Assembly (NCBI GenBank): GCA_035550595.1
Contig: DASZOV010000019.1
Location: 1 to 36,035, forward strand
From: CALFMR01 sp035550595
GTDB lineage: Bacteria > Acidobacteriota > Vicinamibacteria > Vicinamibacterales > SCN-69-37
DNA: 36,035 nt
Direction of reading: 5' to 3'
A program made the position numbers and the translations under genes. Shown here in pieces: positions 30,342 through 36,035 of this stretch. The first letter of the stretch is position 1. Each line of letters begins with the position of its first letter. The notes under the pieces were generated by a model, which ran no database searches, was not told the origin of the DNA, and saw nothing but the letters and a program-made list of their open reading frames with translations.

Positions 30342-30450
30342 GGGGAACAGAACTAAAGAAGATGACACCGCGAGCCCCCGAGCAGAGCGAGGGCGGCGAA
30401 GCGCCGTAGCGCTGGGGGTGGGGCCCCAGCGCACTGCAAATAAAGTTGAC
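30342..30450. repeat. structured dispersed repeat, copy 2
   Basis: Near-identical to 13478-13583 in the same orientation. The main hairpin is GCGCTGGGG/CCCCAGCGC, which has one extra T-A pair compared with copy 1, inserted on both sides. A second small hairpin AGCGC/GCGCT encloses CGTA (read TACG on the other strand). It lies directly behind the padR promoter, within a 286-base gene-free stretch. Confidence 0.85.
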
Positions 30451-30516
30451 ACCGACGCGACTGAAAAGCCTCACGCGAAGTCGCGAAGGACAAAGACAAA
30501 AACTGACTGGCGAGAT

Positions 30517-30544
30517 CAGGGCCGGATCGAACGATCCGGCCCTG
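30517..30544 (-). terminator. rho-independent-like terminator of the outer membrane protein gene
   Basis: CAGGGCCGGATC and GATCCGGCCCTG are perfect complements (12 pairs, loop GAAC), starting 15 bases after the stop of the minus-strand OMP gene. A TTTTT run follows about 17 bases beyond the stem on the minus strand, further than usual. Confidence 0.7.
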
Positions 30545-30559
30545 CGGAAGAAGGAAGCC

Positions 30560-31180
30560 CTAGTCGAAGAAGAACGTCAGGCCCGCCGTGAAGCGGTTCA
30601 TGTGCGGTGCCTGATTGCTGGCGAGCACGTAGTAGCGATAGTCCACGCCAACGCCGAGCCATCGATCGATCCGATAGGCGACGCCGCCGCCCATGTTGAA
30701 CGCCGCGTGTGTTTCACGTCCGAACGAGGAATCCGCGAACGGACCCGTGTCCAGGCTCTCGATGGTCGGCGCGGTCAAGAAGCCCACGCCGCCGGTCGCA
30801 TAGGGAACGAACCGGGCCCGCTCCGGCAACTGGTAGACCATGTTCGCGTTGACGTGGTACGCCGTGCCTTTCGAATCGGGCGCGACGCCGGTCGGTGCGG
30901 CGATGGCCGAAGCGTTGTCGAGCCGATCGGCCTGGAACGTGCCGAACTCGCCGATCATCGACAGCGTCGGTGAGAAGTGGAAGCCGGCCGCCGCTCGCCC
31001 GACGGCGGTCGTGTTGGTGCCGAACGACGGACCCACCAGCGCGTCGACGAACCATGGCGAGGACGTCGACGAAGGCGAGGATGAGGCCGTTGTTGGGAGT
31101 GTTGAGGGCGTCTGCGCCCAGACGGGCGCCGCAGCCAGCGCACAAGCCGCCGCCGCGGCGAGACACACGACTCGTCGCAT
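30560..31180 (-). CDS. outer membrane beta-barrel protein
   Basis: A 206-residue protein with a clear Sec signal peptide (MRRVVCLAAAAACALAAAPVWA, cleavage before QTPS). The mature part has alternating beta-strand patterns typical of small eight-strand barrels (GRAAAGFHFSPTLSMIGEFGTF, AYHVNANMVYQLPER, VPYATGGVGFL, AFNMGGGVAYRIDRWLGVGVDYRYYVL) and ends in an aromatic-rich strand, FTAGLTFFFD. It fits OmpA/OmpW-like or outer membrane beta-barrel domain families. AAGGAGG seven bases before the ATG is the strongest ribosome site in the window, suggesting high expression. A terminator follows. No ligand can be assigned. Confidence 0.87.
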   Translation of the reverse strand: MRRVVCLAAAAACALAAAPVWAQTPSTLPTTASSSPSSTSSPWFVDALVGPSFGTNTTAVGRAAAGFHFSPTLSMIGEFGTFQADRLDNASAIAAPTGVAPDSKGTAYHVNANMVYQLPERARFVPYATGGVGFLTAPTIESLDTGPFADSSFGRETHAAFNMGGGVAYRIDRWLGVGVDYRYYVLASNQAPHMNRFTAGLTFFFD

Positions 31181-31397
31181 GTAAGTACCTCCTTGCGGCA
31201 TGGTGCGCGGAGGTGCCGGCGGCGATACCGGGAAGCGGAGCAGGCCGTCTGGCACCTGCTCGCGTCCCATGCTGACTACATGATGGGACGTGCGTCGTCG
31301 TCGATTGGCCGTCTCGCGACGGGCGATCGGCCAGCCGGCGACCGGGCGGTCAGGCGGTGTAAGATGCCCCCATCACCTGCCTCCCAAGGAGCGATCG

Positions 31398-31586
31398 ATG
31401 AACGTCATTCGCGTCCCGATCTCGGTGCTGATCCTGGTGCTCATCGCCATCGCGGCGCTCGGCTGGGGCTGGACTGGCGCGCACCAGACGATGGCTCAGG
31501 CGACTGCCAGCCGGATCGTGCTCGGCATCGCCGCGCTGTCCTGCGCGGTGGGCCTGATCCTCATCTGGCGCCCGAAACGTGCCTGA
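31398..31586 (+). CDS. 62-residue two-span membrane protein
   Basis: The product starts MNVIRVPISVLILVLIAIAA, has a short loop with WTGAHQTMAQATA, a second helix (RIVLGIAALSCAVGLILIW) and a basic tail RPKRA. AAGGAG eight bases before the ATG is a good ribosome site, and codon choice is GC-rich like its neighbours, so I accept it as a gene although no family is recognised. It is divergent from the OMP gene across 217 bases, in which TAAGAT at about 31360 might be a -10 box; otherwise that gap holds nothing I can name. Confidence 0.65.
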   Translation: MNVIRVPISVLILVLIAIAALGWGWTGAHQTMAQATASRIVLGIAALSCAVGLILIWRPKRA

Positions 31587-31621
31587 ACTGCGGCTGCGCC
31601 ACCGTCCGAACCGTCTCGCAT

Positions 31622-32638
31622 TCAGAGTCCCACGTCGACGCGAATCGATCCGCTGCGGCTCGTGACGTGAATGGCCGGGCCGCCGGAACCGATCGTGCCA
31701 CGAACGGCGCGTTTGTCGTTCGTGCCCTGCACGTCCGCTCCACGTACCGTCACCGATCCTGAGCGCGTGGCCGCATCGAGCGCGGCCGAAGCACCGCGCG
31801 GCAGCGTCAGCTCGACGCTGCCCGATCCAGCGTTGATCTGCCAGGGCGCGGTTGGCGATCCGGCGATGGTCACGTGACCGCTGCTCGTCACCGCCGCGAT
31901 CGGCCCCGCCACGTTCCGCAGGTCGATTGACGACGACGCCGTCCGCACGTCGGCACTGCCAGGCGTCGCCCATGACGCGTTGACCGCGCCGCTCGACGTC
32001 CGGACGTGGAGCGCACCACCAAGATCCCGGCCGGTGATCGAACCGCTCTTCGTCGTGATCTCGAGTCCACCGCGTACGTTGGCGGCCGAGATGGCAGCGG
32101 ATCCCGACGTCACGCGCACGGACGTTTCGAGATCGGTGAGTGTGATCGCGCCTGACTGTGAACGGACGACCACCGGCTGCGAAACGCCGGCCAGCGCCGT
32201 CGCGCCCGATTCGGTCGCCACGATTAGCCGCGTGCCCCGCGGCACGCGCACACGGTAACTGACCGTCACCGCCCGCCGCGCCCGCCCATCGTCTGGCGGA
32301 TGCGCGCGGACGACATCGCCCGTCTGCTGCACGGGCGGCGCACTCGCAACCGCCCGCGCGATCTCCGCCGCATCGGCCGGCACGTCCCATCCGATCCGCA
32401 CGGTCACCTCGCCGCTGACGATCACGTGACCGTCGTCGCCAGCGATGACGTCAATCGATCCACGGATGGTCGACACATCGAGCGTCGGCGTACGCCCGAC
32501 GTCGAACGTGCGCTCGAACCGCACGCGTTGCGCGTGCGCGGGAACTGCGGAGAGACAGAGAACGGTCAGGCCGAGAATGACGATCTGCGGCGCTGCGTCC
32601 AGACGCCCCGCGAAGCCAAGCCGCCGAACCACCCCCAT
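31622..32638 (-). CDS. DUF4097-like exported beta-helix protein
   Basis: A 338-residue protein with an N-terminal signal segment (IVILGLTVLCLSAVPAHAQ, cleavage near residue 36). The mature protein consists of repeating short beta strands with the pattern S-G-x-V/I-x-V (STIRGSIDVIAGDD, SQSGAITLTDLE, TKSGSITGRDLG, TSSGAVNAS, TSSGHVTIAG, GSGSVELTL, TRSGSVTVRG, SRSGSIRVDVG), the hallmark of DUF4097 putative adhesins. The fold is likely a single-stranded beta helix; function unknown, surface or periplasmic. GGGAGG five bases before ATG 32638 supports the start. Encoded after ppa on the same strand, across a 176-base gap filled by a heptamer array. Confidence 0.87.
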   Translation of the reverse strand: MGVVRRLGFAGRLDAAPQIVILGLTVLCLSAVPAHAQRVRFERTFDVGRTPTLDVSTIRGSIDVIAGDDGHVIVSGEVTVRIGWDVPADAAEIARAVASAPPVQQTGDVVRAHPPDDGRARRAVTVSYRVRVPRGTRLIVATESGATALAGVSQPVVVRSQSGAITLTDLETSVRVTSGSAAISAANVRGGLEITTKSGSITGRDLGGALHVRTSSGAVNASWATPGSADVRTASSSIDLRNVAGPIAAVTSSGHVTIAGSPTAPWQINAGSGSVELTLPRGASAALDAATRSGSVTVRGADVQGTNDKRAVRGTIGSGGPAIHVTSRSGSIRVDVGL

Positions 32639-32654
32639 GTCGCCTCCCGCTGAA

Positions 32655-32804
32655 GAACCTGGAACCCGCGCGAGAAGCGCCGCAGCACTGAACCCGGAAC
32701 CCGGAACCTCCGAACCCGGAACCGCGCGCGCGAAGCGCCGCGCGAGAGAACCTGGAACCCGCTCGCAAGAACCTGAAACCCCGGAACCAGGAACCCGGAA
32801 CCGG
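32655..32804. repeat. GAACC-core heptamer array between ppa and the DUF4097 gene
   Basis: About a dozen units of seven bases beginning GAACC (mostly GAACCCG, GAACCTG; also GAACCGC, GAACCAG, GAACCGG), at 32655, 32662, 32690, 32697, 32704, 32712, 32719, 32748, 32755, 32769, 32784, 32791 and 32798. Spacers contain a repeated GAAGCGCCG. It fills nearly the whole gap and shows no gene. Confidence 0.8.
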
Positions 32805-32814
32805 CGAGCGCTTT

Positions 32815-33363
32815 TCAGTGCTTCCCAATCTCCCGTCGCCTGAGCTTCCGGTACAGCTCGAGCGATTCGCCGATGATCGTCACCGCGTCGGCCGGTCCCT
32901 GCATGTCCTCGACGACGACCTGCTTGTGCTCGAGCACTTTGTAGTCCTCGAAGAATCGCCGGAGTTGCAGCAGGACGTGGCTGGGAAGCTGCGCCTGGTC
33001 GGTGTAGTGGGAGAAGTTCGGATCGCGGACGCTGACGGCCACGATCTTGTCGTCGATGCCCTTCTCGTCGCGCATGCGCATCACGCCGATCGCGCGCGCC
33101 TCGACGATGGTGAGCGGATAGACCGGCTCCTGCCCGAGCACGAGCGCGTCGAGCGGGTCGCCGTCGTCGCAATAGGTGCGGGGGATGAAGCCGTAGTCGG
33201 CCGGGTAGTAGACCGCGCTGTACAGCACGCGGTCCAGACGCAGGAGGCCGGTCTCCTTGTCGAGCTCGTACTTGTTCGTGCTGCCTTTGGGAATTTCGAT
33301 GACGACCGGGAAGGCGGTCTCGAGAACGGAGTCATCCAGATACGTGTCGTGCCACGGGTGCAT
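32815..33363 (-). CDS. ppa: inorganic pyrophosphatase
   Basis: A 182-residue family I soluble pyrophosphatase. The catalytic and metal-binding residues are in place: IEIPKGSTNKYE with Lys26 and Lys31, YPADYGFIPRTYCDDGDPLDAL with Tyr57, Asp66, Asp67, Asp69 and Asp72, and the later MRDEKGIDDKIVAV and HFFEDYK-type region (RRFFEDYKVLE). It hydrolyses pyrophosphate to drive biosynthesis in the cytoplasm with magnesium. The length is near the usual 170-180. The start ATG 33363 gives the complete N-terminus. Downstream on the same strand is the heptamer array and DUF4097 gene; upstream, 26 bases away, the ATPase gene ends. Confidence 0.96.
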   Translation of the reverse strand: MHPWHDTYLDDSVLETAFPVVIEIPKGSTNKYELDKETGLLRLDRVLYSAVYYPADYGFIPRTYCDDGDPLDALVLGQEPVYPLTIVEARAIGVMRMRDEKGIDDKIVAVSVRDPNFSHYTDQAQLPSHVLLQLRRFFEDYKVLEHKQVVVEDMQGPADAVTIIGESLELYRKLRRREIGKH

Positions 33364-33389
33364 CCGACAAGTCTAGCCCGAACGCGCGA

Positions 33390-34538
33390 TCAGTGTGTTC
33401 GACGCGCGACCCATTCCCGCATCAGCGAGTCGACGGCGACGTAGGTGCCTTCGCGCGTGCGGGCGACGAGATCCTCGCGCTGCAGCGCGGTGAGCGCCGC
33501 CTGGACGCTCGACGGTCCGCCCAGCCGATGGCGCTCGCGCGTGTCGGCCGAGAGTAGACCCTGCCCGTGTTCGAGCACGACGCCGCGCAGGACGCTCCGC
33601 TGCGCGAGCGTCAGCCGCTGCCAGACCGCCTCGAAGAGCGGATCCTGTTCGGCGAGCAGTCGGTGCAGCGTCGCGTGCAGATCCTCGAGGCCGACCCGCC
33701 GCCGTTTGCGCGCCGCGGCATCGTCCCACGTCTCGTGCGCGAGGCGTTGCACGTCGTAGGGCAGATTGCCGGCGAGATCGACAATGGCCGCACCGAGTCC
33801 GTCGGCCGGTGTGAGGCCGGTCTGGCGGAAACGATCGTCGAGGAACGCGGCGAAGACGTCGGCGGGAATCTTTTCGAGCCGCATGACCGGTCCAGCTTTG
33901 TAGAACGGCCGGCGCGGACCGATCATCTGCTCCATCAGACTCGGCTCCGACCCGGCGAAGACATAGCCGACCTGTCGCTGCTGCTGCACGGCGGCGCGGA
34001 GCGCCTGCTCGACGCTGCCGCCGTTGAACGCGGCAATGCCCTGGAACTCGTCGAGCGCCACGACCAGGCGGCGCCCGAGCCGATCGGCGAGCCGGCCGGG
34101 CAGCGCGAAGACCTCCTCGGCGAGCCGCGCGGCGTCGCGCGGCGTGCGCACGGCGGGGAACGTCACGGTCAGGCCCGAGCCGGCGGCCTTGGCCTCCATG
34201 CGAATCTCGGGTTTCACCGATCGGAACAGATCGCGGAGCCACGAGCGCGCCGGGCCGGTCTTCGACTCGAGCGCGACGAGCGCCTTGGCGTAGCCCTCGA
34301 GGAACGCGACGTACGAGCTGAAGCTGCTGACCGTGAACTCGAGCGTGACGATGCGTCGGCGGGCGAGCACGGCGAACGCCTGGTGCACGAGCGACGACTT
34401 GCCGTAGCGGCGCGGCGAGATCAGGAACACCTTCTGGCCGGAGGACAGGTCGGCCACGAGGCGCTGGAGCTCGACCTCGCGATCGACGAAGCTGGGCCGC
34501 TGGACGATCTCGCCGTAGACGAAAGGATTGTCGGGCAT
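33390..34538 (-). CDS. ORC/STAND-type ATPase with C-terminal winged helix
   Basis: A 382-residue P-loop protein of the archaeal-ATPase / ATPase_2 group (COG1672). Walker A is SPRRYGKSS at 41-49 with Lys47; Walker B is VVALDEF with Asp163-Glu164; the sensor-like strand YVFAGSEPSLM is at about 192-202. The C-terminal part (about 285-382) forms a winged helix (LTLAQRSVLRGVVLEHGQ, SSVQAALTALQREDLVAR, EGTYVAVDSLMREWV). The N-terminal PFVYGEIVQRPSFVDRE is the usual entry of the family. The role is unknown; relatives act in regulation, mobile-element maintenance or defence. ATG 34538 is preferred. An inverted repeat overlaps its promoter. It is not flanked by a recognisable partner gene. Confidence 0.88.
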   Translation of the reverse strand: MPDNPFVYGEIVQRPSFVDREVELQRLVADLSSGQKVFLISPRRYGKSSLVHQAFAVLARRRIVTLEFTVSSFSSYVAFLEGYAKALVALESKTGPARSWLRDLFRSVKPEIRMEAKAAGSGLTVTFPAVRTPRDAARLAEEVFALPGRLADRLGRRLVVALDEFQGIAAFNGGSVEQALRAAVQQQRQVGYVFAGSEPSLMEQMIGPRRPFYKAGPVMRLEKIPADVFAAFLDDRFRQTGLTPADGLGAAIVDLAGNLPYDVQRLAHETWDDAAARKRRRVGLEDLHATLHRLLAEQDPLFEAVWQRLTLAQRSVLRGVVLEHGQGLLSADTRERHRLGGPSSVQAALTALQREDLVARTREGTYVAVDSLMREWVARRTH

Positions 34539-34555
34539 GTCACGCGAACCGGGCG

Positions 34556-34594
34556 TTACGGTGTTTGACGTCATCATAACGCTGAACACCGTAA
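34556..34594 (-). promoter_or_regulatory. inverted repeat around the ATPase promoter
   Basis: TTACGGTGTT (34556-34565) and AACACCGTAA (34585-34594) are perfect complements 19 bases apart. On the minus strand the only good -10 box, TATGAT (34578-34573), lies at the exact centre. TGACGTCA, a palindrome itself, sits at 34566-34573. This is likely an operator for a dimeric regulator, possibly the ATPase's own winged helix. Confidence 0.6.
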
Positions 34595-34709
34595 TGGCGC
34601 GAGACGCCCGCCCGGCGGGCCGCCGCGCAGCCGCGCGGCGAGTTGTCAACGGCGCGCGGATCGCCGATGATGCCGAGACCGGGGCGCGGCGCGCGCCGCG
34701 GCCCGAGTC

Positions 34710-36035
34710 ATGACGTCCGAATCCGCTGCCGGCCCGATCCGCATCGTCTCCGACTACGAGGCCTACCTCTTCGGCGAGGGCCACTGGCTCCGCGCGTGGG
34801 AGAAGATGGGCGCGCGGCCCGCCGTCGAGGGCGGCGTCGCCGGCTACGGCGTCGTCGTCTGGGCGCCCAACGCGCGCGGCGTGTCGGTCGTCGGCGACTT
34901 CAACGGATGGGATGGCCGCCGGCATCCGCTGGCGCCGCTCGGCCCGAGCGGGCTGTGGGAGACGTTCGTCCCCGGCCTCGCCGCGGGCGAGCTGTACAAG
35001 ATCGAAATCCAGCCGCAGCACGGCCCGCCGTTCAGCAAGGCCGATCCGTTCGCGCTCTTCGCGGAGCGCCCGCCGCGCACGGCGTCGATCACGGCCGACT
35101 TCGGCCGGCACGTCTGGCAGGACGCGGCGTGGATGGCCGCGCGCGCCGCCCGCGCGCCGCTCGATGCGCCGATGGCGATCTATGAAGTGCACGCCGGCTC
35201 GTGGCGCCGTCGTCCCGACGCGGGCAACCGGCCGCTGACCTGGCGCGAGCTCGCCGCCGAGCTCGTGCCGTACGTCAAGGATCTCGGCTTCACGCACATC
35301 GAGCTCCTGCCCGTGATGGAGCATCCGTTCGACGGCTCGTGGGGCTATCAGGTCACCGGCTACTTCGCGCCGACCAGCCGCTACGGGACGCCGGACGACT
35401 TCCGCGCGTTCGTCGACGTCTGTCATGGCGCGGGACTCGGCGTGCTGCTCGATTGGGTGCCGGGCCACTTCCCGAAGGACGCGCACGGCCTCGCCTGGTT
35501 CGACGGCACGGCGCTCTTCGAGCACGCGGATCCGCGGCAGGGCGAGCACCGCGACTGGGGCACGCTCATCTTCAATTACGGCCGGCACGAGGTCCGCAAC
35601 TTTCTGCTGACCAACGCGCTCTACTGGCTCGAGTCGTTCCACGTCGACGGGCTGCGCGTCGACGCGGTCGCGTCGATGCTGTACCTCGACTACTCGCGCG
35701 AGGCCGGGGAGTGGGTGCCGAACCAGTACGGCGGGCGCGAGAACCTCGAGGCGATCGACTTCCTGCGCGAGCTCAACACGCTCACGCACGGTCAGCACCC
35801 GGGTACGGTGATGGTCGCCGAGGAGTCGACGGCGTTTCCCGCGGTGAGCCGGCCGACGTGGGTCGGCGGCCTCGGCTTTACGTTCAAGTGGAATATGGGC
35901 TGGATGCACGACATCCTGACCTACGTCGAGAAGGATCCCGTGTTCCGCCGCTGGGAGCACCAGCACCTGACGTTCTCGATGCTCTACGCGTTCAACGAGA
36001 ACTTCATCCTGCCGTTCTCGCACGACGAAGTCGTG
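34710..36035 (+). CDS. glgB: 1,4-alpha-glucan branching enzyme, C-terminus beyond window
   Basis: The visible 442 residues run to the right edge. After SDYEAYLFGEGHWLRAWEKMG comes a CBM48-type domain (GYGVVVWAPNARGVSVVGDFNGWDGR), then the GH13 barrel: YEVHAGSWRR, LGFTHIELLPVMEHPFDGSWGYQVTGYFAP (in two parts), DWVPGHFPKD, GLRVDAVASMLYLDYSR with nucleophile Asp318, VMVAEESTAFP with acid/base Glu371, and SHDEVV at the edge. The spacing of Asp318 and Glu371 (53) equals that of E. coli GlgB Asp405-Glu458. Compared with E. coli about 87 N-terminal residues are missing, so this is the shorter type without the extra N1 module. It makes alpha-1,6 branches in glycogen. The glycogen neighbours lie outside the window. 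Confidence 0.93.
   Translation, partial: MTSESAAGPIRIVSDYEAYLFGEGHWLRAWEKMGARPAVEGGVAGYGVVVWAPNARGVSVVGDFNGWDGRRHPLAPLGPSGLWETFVPGLAAGELYKIEIQPQHGPPFSKADPFALFAERPPRTASITADFGRHVWQDAAWMAARAARAPLDAPMAIYEVHAGSWRRRPDAGNRPLTWRELAAELVPYVKDLGFTHIELLPVMEHPFDGSWGYQVTGYFAPTSRYGTPDDFRAFVDVCHGAGLGVLLDWVPGHFPKDAHGLAWFDGTALFEHADPRQGEHRDWGTLIFNYGRHEVRNFLLTNALYWLESFHVDGLRVDAVASMLYLDYSREAGEWVPNQYGGRENLEAIDFLRELNTLTHGQHPGTVMVAEESTAFPAVSRPTWVGGLGFTFKWNMGWMHDILTYVEKDPVFRRWEHQHLTFSMLYAFNENFILPFSHDEVV

Noticed and set aside
32655..32804. Possible CRISPR array
   Set aside because: Units are 7 bases long with no spacers of regular length and no cas genes nearby.
33390..36023. An 877-residue minus-strand open frame across glgB
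   Set aside because: The upstream half is antisense of an unmistakable GH13 branching enzyme; the real ATPase starts at 34538.

Overview
The window is GC-rich (about two thirds G+C by eye), densely coded on both strands, and shows no phage, transposase, integrase, CRISPR or RNA gene that I can recognise. The gene mix points to an Acidobacteriota chromosome, most likely class Vicinamibacteria: two very large MacB/FtsX-type orphan permeases of the ADOP kind, two PadR regulators, exported Gfo/Idh/MocA and DUF1080 sugar proteins, PmoA-like, DUF4097, DinB-type and Omp85 proteins. The lineage is an inference from gene content; a 16S or marker-gene placement of the contig would be needed to confirm it.

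Layout. 1-5701: an exported sugar module (twin-arginine Gfo/Idh oxidoreductase and PmoA-like protein with a 4-base stop/start overlap; a DUF1080 3-keto-glycoside hydrolase further on), a divergent class V aminotransferase, two paralogous mini membrane proteins, a zinc-ribbon membrane protein, and an overlapping two-gene module of DUF5674 plus a small helical protein. 5847-9420: TerB-like protein, a first ADOP permease, a DinB protein. 9487-13465: tesA-ybbA-ybbP as one tightly overlapped operon whose TesA looks like a lipoprotein. 13466-19095: a structured repeat, DoxX, a mini membrane protein, acetate kinase, and on the other strand a HAD phosphatase followed by phosphoketolase (acetyl-phosphate made by Xfp can be turned to acetate and ATP by AckA). 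19196-20967: peroxiredoxin, cytosolic DsbA-like protein, DUF2630, and a convergent group III truncated globin. 21051-26456: PadR with a clear palindromic operator, a second ADOP permease, then an overlapping pair of an exported protein and a compact one-POTRA Omp85 protein. 26655-30273: a GT39 membrane glycosyltransferase, a DUF1572/DinB protein, and a PadR-HAAS membrane protein pair. 30517-34538: an OmpW-like barrel protein with terminator, a mini membrane protein, a DUF4097 protein, inorganic pyrophosphatase, and an ORC/STAND-type ATPase whose promoter sits inside a 10-bp inverted repeat. 34710-36035: the 5' part of glgB.

The most unusual material is mostly non-coding. A roughly 105-bp repeat occurs at 13478-13583 and 30342-30450; its GC hairpin differs between copies by a compensating base pair. 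Two intergenic arrays are built on a 7-base period with a GAAC core (15658-15782 and 32655-32804). Three promoter-palindrome pairs suggest autoregulation. The DUF5674 pair and the exported protein plus mini-Omp85 pair are the best candidates for little-described protein systems. Gene-free gaps are short; the largest (30274-30559, 31181-31397, 26457-26654, 32639-32814, 34539-34709, 13466-13629, 15643-15807) are covered below where they hold anything.
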